Positions 50,985 to 62,141 of a stretch of DNA of 64,000 bases are shown here, piece after piece. A program made the position numbers and the translations under genes. The notes beneath the pieces were generated by a model. The model searched no databases. It was given only the letters and a program-made list of their open reading frames with translations, and had not been told where the DNA came from. The DNA comes from Hydractinia symbiolongicarpus (taxonomy: Eukaryota > Cnidaria > Hydrozoa > Anthoathecata > Hydractiniidae), in contig NC_079887.1 of the NCBI RefSeq assembly GCF_029227915.1, forward strand, positions 17,049,650 through 17,113,649, written 5' to 3'. Each line of letters starts with the position of its first letter. Within the stretch, counting starts at the first letter, position 1.

Positions 50985-51470
50985 TTAAATGCGAGTCATC
51001 AAGCTGAACTTAGAGTCGCTCACGACACCATTTTTGATCGCCTTGGAGATTAAATCGACGACGGAATTCAACTTTGACTCCGGAAGCAGTCTTATACTTT
51101 CATGCTTCTGAGCATTTACGAATAACCTTTTCGAAGCATTCCTTAGATCTGCTTGGGCGATTTTCATCGCTAACGTTATAATTCACATAGCAATACACAG
51201 TGGCGCGCAAAGGCCTGTTGCTTACGCACAAATCCTGCAGCCTTGGTGATGACGCTAACTCCTAGTGATCGGTGATCAAAATACCTAACCCAAGTTCCAT
51301 GTATCTTGAGTTTTGTAGCGAGTGCATCACGTTCTCCTTGCGAAGGTACTGTTCGATCTCTTCGATCTTCCGTAGCCTGTATACCTGACGCTCATCCCTG
51401 TCGTCCTCAGGCGCACTCGGAGGTATTGTCGGATATAGATTCTTACTATCCACCTTTATTCTATAAGCAC
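50985..51470 (-). pseudogene. W-like remnant (E4)
   Basis: MDSKNLYPTIPPSAPEDDRD and VYRLRKIEEIEQYLRKE (51453-51262) match the W N terminus, and NASKRLFVNAQKHESIRLLP, ESKLNSVVDLISKAIKNGVV (51167-50985) the conserved C-terminal region. The hydrophobic part between them is broken. Confidence 0.6.
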
Positions 51471-51474
51471 CTGC

Positions 51475-51609
51475 ATCGTGATATCTATGAAAACTACATT
51501 TTTATGGGAATGGATCTTAGAATTTTTACCATCAAGAAGGCAATCGTCTTCCTAGGTAGTCGTCAAAGAGCGTAGGTTTGACTTTATCTGTGATGGAGAG
51601 TTGCCTCAT
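51475..51609 (-). pseudogene. X remnant with two internal deletions (E4)
   Basis: Starts MRQLSITDKVKPTLFDDYLG, then jumps to DDCLLDGKNSK and to HKNVVFIDITMQVLIE, the start, a middle piece and the end of X. It shows that the 5' end, palindrome and order X-Y persist in E4. Confidence 0.6.
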
Positions 51610-51631
51610 CTTTCTTCAAGAAGAAAAGATG
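51607..51631. promoter_or_regulatory. Palindrome joining the X and Y start codons (E4)
   Basis: Arms CATCTTTCTTC and GAAGAAAAGATG with 19 bp between start codons, retained despite strong divergence of both coding regions. Confidence 0.65.
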
Positions 51632-52120
51632 AATTTATATTTACTCGTATAATCCAAGGGCTAAGTACAAGTCGAACGCAAAGCTTAAACATCAAGATAT
51701 CTACATATCGACGGGCAATGTGCACATCCTTGTCGTATTCTCTGAGTTTATGAAGTACTCTATCAAGGCTCCAACGCCTACACTCAACGATCCCGTACGA
51801 CTTTCATGGCAGGGCGGACAACCGTTGGACTTCTTGCAGACTCAGTGCAATTTCGCAACACATTCTGCAACGACAACACTGGGGATATCTACAAAACATA
51901 TGACCGTTCATCAACAGCATCCTTCGATTTGCATGTCTACTATCATATGCGACGTATACCTGGATGGATGAAAGTGCCCATGCCTTTGGATGATGGGTTT
52001 AGTCGGTGGAACAACCCTTATTCCACATATGGATTTGCACAAGTTTGCAGTGAGTATGGCGCTGATCCTCAGGGCACACGCTTCCAGATATGCAATCATA
52101 CATTGTCTCTTGCCAAGTAA
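51629..52120 (+). pseudogene. Y remnant (E4)
   Basis: After a small insertion, RAKYKSNAKLKHQDIYISTG, FSEFMKYSIKAPTPTLNDPV and, in another frame, SFDLHVYYHMRRIPGWMKVP, NPYSTYGFAQVCSEYGADP align with Y. The gene stops at the LINE-related segment near 52115; its tail reappears inverted near 57060. Confidence 0.65.
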
Positions 52121-53450
52121 ACTGACGGTTGGAATATTTTTTGTTGGGATTTTCCATTTTGAATAACATGAGCTGTCCATTTTTCAAATTTGTCGATTTT
52201 TGTTGATTTTAAAAGCCACGATAGAGCAATACGTAAAAAGTGGGATGATAATTGTCTTGTAGATTGTAAGAGCTGCTTCAATAGTGAGATCAGCTCTTAT
52301 CTTTTTTAACAAATACGATCTACCCGCCGCCTTTTTATACGTAGATATGAAGTGCTCATGAAGTTTTAATTAATAGTTTCAATTTAATTCCAAGGTATTT
52401 ATAAGTGTCCGTAAAAACAATCGATTGGTGCCGGTACTTTAATTCGAGCTGTTTATACTTTATTCTTTTAGTTGTCCCGAATAGCATGCACTAAGTTTTT
52501 TCTCTCCTCGTGTTTATAATTGAACCGTTTTTCTCTAACCAGTCAGCAATTCGAGCAAAATCGTCCGTCAGTTTTTTCTCAATGCCATCTTTAGATTTGC
52601 CTGAAACATAGACTGTATCATACTGCATCATCAGCATACATGATTATCTTAGAGTGAATCAAGGTTTTCCAGGCATCGTTAAATGTAATAATAAGAAAGA
52701 AGGGCCCAAGGATGGATCCTTGAGGGAAACCACAGTTGACAGGCTGCGGCTGCGAAAATACTTTGTTATAACGCACACTTTGCACAAATGTTGACCCTGT
52801 CATATCGCCTTTATCCATATTTTTTAATCGTATCCATAAAAAGGGTCGCTCCAAGCTCTGTGTTTCTGTTTTTCCTAAATTAGAATTACAAAATTCGACA
52901 GCAGTTGGTTATCCCAAGGTAGCCTAAATTTTGTTCGTATACGCATTTTTCAATAATTTTTGAACAGGACAGTAGTTGGTCTATTTTTTGAACCAGTTTT
53001 AAACACTGGGTCATTAACCGTGCTTAAAATCCGTTGGTACGCGGCCATATTTGAACGAACGATTAATAATGAAACAGAACGGCTCAGCTATACAGGTAGC
53101 AAAGTCATTTAAGAAGCCAGGCGGTAGGTCATTTGGCCCACTTGCCTTTCTTCTTTGGAGTTATTTTGGGGTATACTCGTTGAGGTTTTGTCCAAATAAA
53201 GTCTTTACGTAATATAGCCTTATATTTTATATTTGCAGCTACATTTGTGAAGAACGAACTGAACTATAGTGATCGAATTTGTCGTAATATCGTTGTTGAT
53301 GTTGATAAAGAACAATTTTGCATATCCGACCATAGTCCTCCAAAATTTATCGGGATTATTTGCGAATTCCTGTAACTGTGTCTTATGATGTTGATTCTTC
53401 GCTTTTCTTAGAAGAAAGTGAGGCTGGTTAGTTCAATGCTGCTTTGCGAA
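52121..53450 (-). mobile_element. Degraded LINE fragment (reverse transcriptase relic)
   Basis: On the minus strand CGFPQGSILGPFFLIITFND and IIMYADDAV (52850-52618) are RT motifs B and C. Downstream pieces (LLKQLLQSTRQLSSHFLRIA) suggest the 3' part. Upstream 52860-53450 is too decayed to assign. Separates the Y and ATPase remnants of E4. Confidence 0.6.
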
Positions 53451-53639
53451 ACCATCCTTTCCTTATACATCTCCATCGTAAGCAACTATCAGAAAGGTCA
53501 CCGTCAGTGAACAGATCTGTCCACCCCTTGGATATGAGCCATAGCATCGGTTAGCTGCTTTATAGACTTCGGTGTCCTCACTGCGCTTTATACAAAGCTT
53601 CGCGATAAAGAATTCAGCTTCTAGGATGTTCGAGTCGTA

Positions 53640-54066
53640 CATACAGGCAGGCATGTTTTGATTTCTAGAGCTGTGGGTTTCTTCATCCATCAACTTCATA
53701 GACTATGCTTTCAATGTATTCCAGAGATGGCTATTTCAAGAAGAGATTGCCTCCGTTTGTTGAGAGATTCGTCTGCTATCATGTCATCAACAATTAAATT
53801 TGTCTATTCATAGGAGCCCCGATAATTTCTCGATCCATTCAAACAGTTGATTACTAGGACTTATGAAAAAACACATAGTCGCCTTTCAAAAGCGAGGCTC
53901 TCTAGAGGTACGTAGAGTTCCATCGTATCGTTGGACAGAGGATGACGATGTTGTGAAAATGCAGTCTATACACATTTTCGAGGAGATCTATTACACGTTG
54001 CGATTTGCCACAGTTAACGGGGCCTGCGAAGACGCCCGTATGCGGTTCTTTCACAATATTTAGGCC
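53640..54066 (-). pseudogene. A32-type packaging ATPase remnant (E4)
   Basis: EPHTGVFAGPVNCGKSQRVI gives an intact Walker A (GPVNCGKS), followed by NIVILCPTIRWNSTYL. Further on, LFEWIEKLSGLL and an SLNKRRQSLLEIAISG-like stretch, then KLMDEETHSS and NMPACMYDSN near 53640-53699. Multiple stops. The lineage's Walker A differs from GPTSCGKT of E2. Confidence 0.7.
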
Positions 54067-54089
54067 CTGGGTCATTTATTTCTGTGAGG

Positions 54090-55040
54090 GTACCCTCACA
54101 GAACTCTTGTATGTTTCACGCAGTCTAATATTCAAGAGAGTGAGGTCGCCCTGCCAAGATGTTCAACTGTGCGTCGCTTAAAAGATTTAAATAGCAGTAG
54201 ATATTACCCATTTCATCGGCCTTCTTAGTCATGTGAAGATTAATACCATCTGAAAATCTCTTTAGAGGTTTTCCACTACCGTTGAGTATATGATGCGTAT
54301 CTCTCAGTCATAAATTGCCATATAGTAACTGTGGAATCTTGACTGCATGGCGTGTGAATACAGCTCATTGAGCTCGCCTTCCACAGTGATCGAGGTTTTT
54401 TGAAGCTGCTATCCCTTTGTCTTTGATGACGGTGGAGTATGGTAAAAAATGTAGCGCAAACTAAAGTCGATCATGTAGTCCGGTTGGTAAAAAGGCAAGT
54501 CTCTGATCAGTTTAAACATCTTTCCCACAGGTATGCTGAAGGCATTCTCATAGGCGCGGCGATCGACTTTTCCTCATCGTTGCCCGGCTTATCACTGGCT
54601 GTAACTTGTATTGTTCTTTTTGTACCATCACTTGCACCAATGTAAGGATTAGGTTATTCTCACGCTCGAGCTTGGGTGGCCAGATGTCCCGGTATAAGGC
54701 AAGTGTATTATAATCATTGATGCTCTGCACTTCGTTACCGTTCAAGGTAACGTGCAGGTTTTGTACAAGACTTTTTCTTGTATTGCTCACGATAGTACGC
54801 TTTGTGTTACCAGTCAGTTTTGTGTTACCAGTCAGTTCAAGATCAAACAGGAGCCTAAGACTCCCTGGAAAAATGACATGATTCTATCCCATGTTGTGTA
54901 CATCCGCGTACAGGTCCTCACCTTGGTTGATCGTACTCGGTGCGTGACTCACTTGCACACGTTGCTGTTTACCCTTTATCGACATAATTATTTTGAACTT
55001 CGCGTACGGATCAAGCTTCTTCCCGAAGATATCCCTCATT
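54090..55040 (-). pseudogene. Major capsid protein remnant (E4)
   Basis: Starts MRDIFGKKLDPYAKFKIIMS; then APSTINQGEDLYADVHNMG, FPGSLRLLFDLELTG with a tandem 15-bp duplication (CAGTTTTGTGTTACC near 54814), ALYRDIWPPKLERENNLILT, and towards 54100 a shortened C terminus ending in LNILAGRPHSLE-like sequence. A large deletion removes the middle. About 60 percent of MCP is represented. Confidence 0.68.
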
Positions 55041-55051
55041 GCTTTATTTAT

Positions 55052-56249
55052 AGGTGAAGAGATGGTTGAAAAGTCAAAGACTGCCGATAAACCCAGCTTA
55101 TAAACCTAGAGACTTTACACCCGAGGAAAACATTCCTGACGATAACGATGACGACACCTCCTTCAACAGACCCGAGAACCTCCCTACACACCCTGGTACC
55201 AGTTCTATCCTAGCACCTAAGGAAGCGCTAGAGCAAGAACAACGTGGCCTACAAGAGGAACTAAAGAGATTAAAAATCAGCGATCTATATAAACATCTCG
55301 AGAAGGAACTAGGACTACGAGGAATCAGCTCCTCTATGACGTGATAGAGATAACGAAAAAGAAAGGTGAACTCGCATCAGTCAGTGTGATAAAACAAAGG
55401 CTAGGTAAAGACGTATTTATGCCATAGGATTCACAGAGTATATTCTACGCCGAACAAAGGAAGCGAAGCCATGGCCCAAAAACTCCTGACTGATCTTAAG
55501 GACGCGCAAAAGCATTCCGAGGACATAGAAATGATGCCACTCCTTGGTAATGTTCTGGGACGATGCGGAAAACCTTATGTCGAAGACTTCTTTGAACGGA
55601 GCCTTTAATGAGCGGGAACGAAGGGCGTTAAACCTTGAACTTTAACCCTGCGGGGTAACCTCAAACTGTTGAAAAGCAAAATGATCTTCTATGATGACAA
55701 GATTTGAAAAGCCAAGGCTAAGGTAAAGGGATTAGAGGCAAAGAGAGTGCAGTCGGAATTATTTGTGGAGAAAAAACTACATCAGGTAAATGACATGGAT
55801 GATACGAAGAAGGAGTTTGAACGACTCCAAGATCAGAAAATGTGATGTTATGAACCAATACTCAGAGCCAGCTAAAGGCAGTTAAAAGGACAATAATGAA
55901 GATGGTAGAAGATGATAAGTCTTTCTCGGAGAAGCTCAAGATTCTGTTCAAGAAATAGGGGATCACTGTCGCTAGCATAATCACAGCCGTCGTGTTACTA
56001 ATTTCAAACTTCCCACTAGTAGTGACAGGAGGAGGAGTAACTGAAGCTACAGATGCTGCCGGAGAAAGGAGCAAAGGGTTTGTAAAAAAAAGTTTTAAAG
56101 CACCTAGCAGGGAACACAGGTGCGGTACTTGCTGGTATTATAAGAACGATTGTGTCCTTTTTCTTAGAGCTGCCGCAAAGGTTTTACATTTTGTTGATCA
56201 GCATCTTTACCTGGGTATCGCCGCCGCTGTCGTACTTGCTGTGGGGTAA
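55052..56249 (+). pseudogene. V-like remnant (E4)
   Basis: Divergent from MCP as in E1/E2. Pieces: an acidic N terminus (RDFTPEENIPDDNDDDTSFN), EQEQRGLQEELKRLKISDLY, a TPN-type segment near 55440, a coiled coil, then SFSEKLKILFKK and the helix ITAVVLLISNFPLVVTGGGV, and a last hydrophobic stretch LGIAAAVVLAVG. Many stops. Confidence 0.58.
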
Positions 56250-56334
56250 GTCGTTAACACAAAATGGTCGTAACCGGCAGCCCGTTAAGGCCCAGTATAC
56301 TGATGAAGCACACTAGACACTTGACCTCTTATTT

Positions 56335-56908
56335 CTGGTCACGGGATCAGACTTTTATTTTTGATTGTAAAGTCGCCCAAACCAACCCAGTTCTTAAACT
56401 TTTACCTGAGTTATGGGTTTACAGCAAAGCGTGACAAAAGGGTTCACGGGAAAGCGTGACAAACTATATGTCTAAAAGCCTGTCCTTTAAAAAACCTTTA
56501 TTTGAGCTATGCCCGTACCAGGAGAAGTACCTTAAGCTAGTGCCGAAACCAACTTCAAGGGTGGCGCCCGTTTCAGCAGCATCTCGTTGGCTTAGAAATA
56601 GGCAAAACAGAGATCAAAATGTTGAAGCCTGTGTATATTGGGCAAGCGATTCTAGATATATCCAAGCTGGTGATGTACAAGTTTCACTACGACTACATGC
56701 AGCGAAAATATGGTAGTGAGCTGCAACTTGGCTATATGGATAGAGACAGCTCCGTGTACCACATTTGCACAGAAGATTTCTACAAGGATATTACCGACGA
56801 TGTCGAGACACATTTTTATACGAACAACTGCAGCAGAGAGGATAAAAGACCACTTCCAATGTGGAAGAACAAAAAGGTCGTTGGTCTGATGAAGAACAAA
56901 CTATGTGA
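56335..56908. repeat. Left arm of a 0.57 kb inverted duplication (E4)
   Basis: Matches the complement of 57817-58387 with few differences; both contain the same PolB palm segment and the flanking AAGCGTGACAAAAGGGTTCA sequence. Spacer about 908 bp. Confidence 0.85.
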
Positions 56909-56945
56909 CAATAATCCCTATTTCTATTGTGACCATCACGTATAG
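56515..56945 (+). pseudogene. PolB palm fragment, left copy (E4)
   Basis: YLKLVPKPT, EIKMLKPVYIGQAILDISKL, KFHYDYMQRKYGSELQLGYM and DRDS (motif C with Arg for Thr), DDVETHFYTNN, LPMWKNKKVVGLMKNKLC. Breaks off at 56908 where the inverted duplication ends. Confidence 0.75.
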
Positions 56946-56999
56946 TGTTTTGTTGTGCTTTTCCACTTTCTGTATCTGTGGACCAAATACCTCCTTCAA

Positions 57000-57264
57000 C
57001 GTCTCCGTATGAGTTGTCTTTTTCGCAACTGGCTACGCCGCATGAACCTCAGGCCTTGTCTTGTTTGTATTGACTTGGGTACTCGGATCTACCGTGGAGA
57101 GGAGATATCAAAATGTTGTTGTTGCATCCTTGAAATTTTCCTATGTGCACACCCATATCCGACATTTTAGACATATGACACAATTTTACCGACATAGCAC
57201 AAGTGTAATACAAACTGAGGCGAGACGGCTGCTTCCAGGTCCATGCTCTCGCCTGCGCAAACAT
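57000..57264 (-). pseudogene. Y C-terminal remnant (E4)
   Basis: MGVHIGKFQGCNNNILISP aligns with MNLRIGKIEGYNNNIIIAPA of E1 Y. It lies in the spacer of the inverted duplication and has the opposite orientation to the Y body at 51629. Confidence 0.5.
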
Positions 57265-57478
57265 ACCATTCCGCTAGGTCTGCCACGTTTCCAGTATACT
57301 TCGAGGTTTGTATATACTACTTCAGTATTATCTTTATTATTGCACGTGGTTGATACCACACATCACCGAGCACAACTCTTGCGCATTTATACAGACAGCT
57401 CTTGCTTATTCAAGAATGTGTAAACATATTTGAATAGAAGAGGCAAATGAGTATGATCTTGCTTTTGCCGCTTCATAT

Positions 57479-58200
57479 TCATAAGGAGTGACTCTCATTT
57501 TTTCTTCCTTGAGCATAGTGCCCAGGGGCCTTTGTTCGGACCTTATCCGCTTGGACAAGCCTTTCATCATCATCTCTGTTTAGCGCACGATTGTTCACCT
57601 TATGTGTGTAGACTAGATGATTTTGCTGCTGAATAAGCCCCTGCCTTGCATGTACATCAATACCTTCCTCCAAGCATCGTTGTAGTCATCAAAGGTGATA
57701 GATTTATCCGTGACACATTTTTCACATCCTTTGCTTTTCGATGACCTCGCGTCACCGTGAGACTCTTATAGGCATACCCTTTTGCTCTCAGTTCCACAAA
57801 CGCTGTCATGATTTTCTCACCTAGTTTGTTCTTCATCAGGCCAACGACTTTTTTGTTCTTCCCCATTGGAAGTGGTCTTTTATACTCTCTGCTGCAGTTG
57901 TTCGTATAAAGATGTGTCTCGACATCGTCGGTAATATCCTTGTAGAAATCTTCTGTGCAAATGTGGTACACGAAGCTGTCTCTATCCATAGCCAAGTTGC
58001 AGCTCACTACCTTATTTTCGCTGCATGTAGTCGAGTGGAACTTGTACATCACCAGCTTGGATATATCTAGAATCGCTTTCCCAATATACACAGGCTTCAA
58101 CACTTTGATCTCTGTTTTGCCTATTTCTAAGCCAACGAGATGCTGCTGAAACGGGCGCCACCCTTGAAGTTTGGTTTCGGCACTAGCTTAAGGTACTTCT
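57479..58200 (-). pseudogene. PolB palm and C-terminal fragment, right copy (E4)
   Basis: Same palm segment as the left copy (MLKPVYIGKAILDISKL, AMDRDSFVYHICTEDF, LPMGKNKKVVGLMKNKLGEK) but it continues through MTAFVELRAKGYAYKSLT and, in another frame, VHARQGLIQQQNHLVYTHKV to the PolB C terminus. The right copy is therefore the original, and the left copy a duplicated part. Confidence 0.78.
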
Positions 58201-58387
58201 CCAGGCACGGGCATAGCTCAAATAAAAGTTATTTGAAGGACAGGTTTTTAGACATATAGTTTGTCACGCTTTCCCGTGAACCCTTTTGTCACGCTTTATT
58301 GTAAACCCATAACTCAGGTAAAAGTTTAAGAACTGGGTTGGTTTGGGCGACTTACAATCAAAAACAAAAGTCTGATCCCGTGACCAG
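57817..58387. repeat. Right arm of the inverted duplication (E4)
   Basis: Complement of 56335-56908. Its inner end runs on into PolB sequence absent from the left arm. Confidence 0.85.
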
Positions 58388-58551
58388 TAATTCCAGGACG
58401 AAAATGAGAGATAGAAAAAGGTATGTTCTAGGACAAAATCTGTGAACAGCTGCGCACACTTGTATATATCGACTCATCTCAGCTTCCGACCCGCTCCGCA
58501 GCACATTTTTGACCTATCGACTTAACCCTCGCGGAACCTCCCAAGGTTAAT

Positions 58552-58627
58552 AGGCAGAGAAAACTCTAAGAACACAAAGACGATGCATTTCTGTCTAAAT
58601 TGTATGCATTCAAGACAGCCGAGTCGG
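58552..58627 (+). pseudogene. Short PolB N-terminal-region fragment (E4)
   Basis: RENSKNTKTMHFCLNCMHS matches KETSKNRNAMHFCLNCLQA of E2/E3 PolB, upstream of exonuclease motif I. The following FKTAES-like codons run straight into the (GTAT)n repeat. About 25 codons only. Confidence 0.55.
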
Positions 58628-58717
58628 TATGTATGTATGTATGTATGTATGTATGTATGTATGTATGTATGTATGTATGTATGTATGTATGTATGTATGT
58701 ATGTATGTATGTATGTT
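58627..58717. repeat. (GTAT)n microsatellite
   Basis: About 22 units of GTAT. The YVCMYVCM and HTYIHTYI frames are artefacts. Confidence 0.97.
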
Positions 58718-58729
58718 TGTACATTTGGT

Positions 58730-59080
58730 AGATTACTGGGACCGTTTCTCACTTACAAGCTGCTTTTCTGGGACCGAAAAGTTTTCTGGGACCACTGCCG
58801 GTCCCAGAAAAAAAGTTGTTGTTTTTGATAGTTTTATGGTTCCGCGACTTCAAAAAAACAAATCTAAGCGAAGTCCCAAAAAACTCAAATCGGAACATTT
58901 TTCACCTTTACTATTTTGTTCGTTTTACACGAGATTTCTGGGACCAAATTTTTTTTAGCAAAACTTTTTTCTTTCCGTTTGTTTTGAAGTTAACTTCCAT
59001 CCAATTTTTGTTTCTCATTAAAAAATACCTTTAAATTACCCTTTTCTGGCTTACTTCCTTACCTGCGGTCCCAGAAATCT
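58730..59080. repeat. Repeat with TTCTGGGACC units in both orientations
   Basis: At least six copies of CTGGGACC or its complement between 58735 and 59075, including CTGGGACCG near the left end and CGGTCCCAG near the right end. A small MITE-like or foldback repeat; no coding capacity beyond spurious frames. Confidence 0.5.
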
Positions 59081-60500
59081 AGCAAATTAACGTTCAAGAA
59101 AAATCATTCACTTTAAGAGAATGACTCTTTGCACTGCGCCAGCATTTCATATGATCTTTAATAGCAAATGAGTAGAACGAAACACGATTGAATATTAAAC
59201 GAACCACACTGTTGTTTTAGGACCGGCAGCAGAGCGATACAGAAAATGACAAGGTCCAGCTGATTTCTATTAATGCAGGATTCAAATTTGGTAGTTCCCT
59301 TAGAGGAAAAATATACCGCAAGGGACTTCTTTCTCAAGTTTTTTGAAGAGAATGTCATATTATAAGACAGTACGTTCACGCCCCCAATTCTAGGACAAAA
59401 ATGACGCTGAAACAGGGGAAATCAAGCAATTTATCGGCAGAATTCTTGACTGGTAGATCGACAAAAGGTTGCTGTACTGTTAAGCACCTTATACCTATAT
59501 AAGTCTAACTGATCACAAAAAAACTCTGATGAGTTTACTTAGGACGGTGCGCCGTTTAGACAGCTTTCTGACTACTTCTGCAACCCGCATTTAACATTAA
59601 GAACTTACTCCAATATATTGTCTTGGTAAGAGGCTCAAAAGTTAAATATCTAACACAAAGCAGGAAAGTACCATAAAAATAACAAAAAAAGGTTTCTATA
59701 AGCGCCGCGGTTGCTTGCGTAAAGTCCCACCCACAATTTATCATAAATACTACGTGCTTCTGAAATCAAGTGGAAGATAGTTATTCATTTGATGGGAAAC
59801 AACTTATTTTTTGCAGGATCTACTTTTGCCCCTTTGTACCAATGTTCAATAATATTTTTTTTGTTTAATCTATAAAACTATTCAATCTTTTCAAACCTTT
59901 TAATGCTTTAAAAATTATACAATGCTTTAAAAACATTTAATCATTTTAAAAATTATTCAATCCTTCAAACACCATTCAATCTTTTAAAAACTATTCAATC
60001 TTCCTCGATGAGCGCGGTCGCACCCGGGCTCTTCTATGCACAAAAATAAAAAAAATAAATTGAAAATAAATTGACCTTGATTTTCAGAAACCCCACCCCA
60101 TCCCACCTCCGCTCGGTTCCACAGATTTCCTTGCAGGAATGCGCACGGCAAGTTTGAGATAGTGCATGAGATTGTGAAAAAGGATACCGACTTGCTGTAA
60201 ACGCTGGTGAAACCGCGGGAGGGGGTTTAAAAATCTAATATATCTGCGGAGTATACCTTGGTTTTTCCCGATTGAGGATACTGGTTTGCATGCATTTTCG
60301 GCAGGAAGATAATGAAATTTGACAAAAATTCACCTATTGAATTATCCGCTAACTCTTTAAAAAGAATTTTTGTATTTTTCTTATTATCGTAAAATATGTA
60401 ATATTTTCCCCGTAGTCTTTAATTTCATTAAAGGAGGCAAATAAAACGTTTTAAACGAAATAGATAACAACAATAACAATGTTATTGAAATAGAGCAACT
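59081..60500. other. AT-rich sequence without a recognisable gene
   Basis: Scattered short frames lack any motif. 59866-60003 is a degenerate tandem repeat of a unit near AAAACTATTCAATCTTTT. Nothing else supported. Confidence 0.6.
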
Positions 60501-60514
60501 TTGTGAATTGCTAT

Positions 60515-60605
60515 CATACTACCTGACAGTGAGCGGAATTTGATCCGCGGTACCCAAAGCTGGGAGCAACAAACGAATCCGCTAAACTACGTACGGCAAA
60601 ATGCT
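60515..60605 (-). repeat. tRNA-like (SINE head) candidate
   Basis: On the minus strand TAGTTTAGCGG fits a pol III A box (TRGYNNANNNG) and, about 45 bp further, GGATCAAATTCC approximates a B box. The segment is tRNA-sized, but no convincing cloverleaf could be checked. Could be a tRNA-derived SINE or pseudo-tRNA. Confidence 0.35.
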
Positions 60606-60639
60606 AACAACGCACGCAGTAGCTCATTCGGAGGGCGTA

Positions 60640-61110
60640 TATATACATATATAGATATGATAAAGCCCGTATACGTCCGTTCGTCTGTCTGTCACGCAAA
60701 ATGGTAGCTTAGTCGCCCAATAGCGAGAAGCACGCAATTCGGTATGAAAAGGCCGGGCGAACCCGTGGATTTTCCACGGGCTAACGACTTAATTGTCCGA
60801 TACTTTGCCGGGAAATTAATGTATAACAAAGTAATTGCAAGGCAATAACACTCCTTCTTGATTAAAAACCCATCACGAAAAATTTACCTTAGAATACAAT
60901 AAAATTCCCAGCTGACCAAATCAATTTGTTTTATCACATGATTTGTTCTAATTAAAAATGTAAACAAAAAGTTTTGTAACTAACAGATTATAGTTTTAGG
61001 AGATGTTTTATAGGCGAAAATTGTTAAAAAAATATAATCGCCTTTGCCTGTCACAAACGGATGGACGGACAGACACACAGACAGACAGACGGAACTGGAG
61101 TATTAATATA
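60640..61110. repeat. Possible MITE with TCCGT/CTGTCTGTC inverted ends
   Basis: GTCCGTTCGTCTGTCTGTCA near 60677 and GGACGGACAGACACACAGAC near 61070 are imperfect inverted repeats; the interior is AT-rich and non-coding with a small ATTTTCCACGGGC/CCCGTGGAT hairpin near 60765. Confidence 0.4.
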
Positions 61111-61924
61111 ATAGATAAATAATATAATAGAGTATTAATAAAATAGTCAGAACCTGAATCCATAAATTCGCAATTTTTAAAATAAATTCTCTCAAAAATA
61201 ATTATATTTGAAATTTGAGTGTGAGTAAAAATGGTTTTATGTTGATACTAGCGCGGAATATCCCTAAATCGTTAAGAAAAGAATTGTCCGCTTCATAGAG
61301 ATGTCCGCTTTTATAGATATTTGACCAAAATTCAGAATATTTCTCGAGTAATGTAAATGATAGAAATGAGACGTTATTGCACAGTTGCAGGCAACCCCGT
61401 CCCGGGCCTTTTTGCCTTTCCTCGGCGCTGCGCTCGCCTTAAGGTATAAAAAAGATACAACGGGTCTTAGGATGGTATTGGGTCGCAATGAATTTCGTGA
61501 AGTAGGTGGCTTTATTGGTACTGGAAAAACCTTTTTTTTTTTTGAAAACATGAATAAGAAAGTTAACAACTGTGCAAATTAAGAAACTGTAAAAGAAAAA
61601 AAATTGATAAATAATTTTTGTCGTCATATGCTATATTTGCATTTTATAGACGCTTTTTGTAGTAAAAAAATTATTTGGTGCAAAAAATCTCTTTCGCTTT
61701 ATGGAGTGTCCGTTTTATGGAGATTTTTATGGAGGAGTTTAACTTAAAAGGGAACTCAAGTTAAAAATAAAACTTGTAAAAACTGTTTTTTTAAATACTA
61801 TAAAGTCAACTATACAAGAAAAAATCAATATTAAATTTTCTTTTTTGTTAGATTTCCATAAAACGATCTCTTTAGTTCTCAAAAAACACTCTCCGAAACA
61901 AGACGGCAAAGTTTTTTATTAAAG
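61111..61924. other. AT-rich sequence without a recognisable gene
   Basis: A frame near 61385-61582 (or its complement) reads cleanly over about 60 residues but has no recognised domain and may be part of an interspersed repeat. A polypyrimidine/polypurine run lies at 61530. No gene supported. Confidence 0.5.
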
Positions 61925-62042
61925 CCCAACCTCGTTCCCAGGGCAATTTTTCGCTTTTATGATATCCGAGACGGCGCGAAGAAATTTCTTCTCGCCGTCC
62001 GAGATCGTCAAAAAGAGAAAAATGGGCCTGGGGACGAGATTG
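61925..62042. repeat. Short foldback MITE
   Basis: The left end CAACCTCGTTCCCAGGGC and the complement of the right end CAATCTCGTCCCCAGGCCC pair over more than 50 bp, including the inner GAGACGGCG/CGCCGTC arms. A near-complete hairpin of about 118 bp, typical of foldback MITEs. Confidence 0.7.
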
Positions 62043-62141
62043 ATTAAAGCCCTGGGTGTTAAAATATATGACGTTATAACGTTCAGAAAGTTCATTTCTC
62101 TACCGGTCGTCAATGAAATGGCATTACTTTTGAGAATTAAA

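Larger units (their letters stand above)
49787..58627. mobile_element. E4: divergent, rearranged Polinton-type relic
   Basis: Contains Z, W, X and Y remnants in E3 orientation, a LINE fragment, then ATPase, MCP and V remnants inverted relative to E3, a Y tail, and PolB pieces in both orientations. Proteins are much more diverged from E1-E3 than those are from each other, so E4 is a distinct lineage and probably older. No INT, TMp, HNH or Bro remnant was recognised, and no clear terminal repeats. The 49787-50254 part has no recognisable gene. Confidence 0.75.

Noticed and set aside
53463-53699. 78-residue minus-strand ORF as a separate gene
   Set aside because: Its start matches the C-terminal end of the packaging ATPase (LMDEETHSS, ACMYDSN), so it is part of that relic.
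58627-58717. CRISPR-like array
   Set aside because: Simple 4-bp tandem repeat with no spacers; none of the tandem repeats here has a repeat-spacer layout.
58522-58958. Frames of repeated Tyr-Val-Cys-Met or His-Thr-Tyr-Ile
   Set aside because: Translation of the (GTAT)n microsatellite.
61264-61582. Overlapping open frames of 65-101 residues on both strands
   Set aside because: No start context, domain or homology recognised; probably part of an interspersed repeat.
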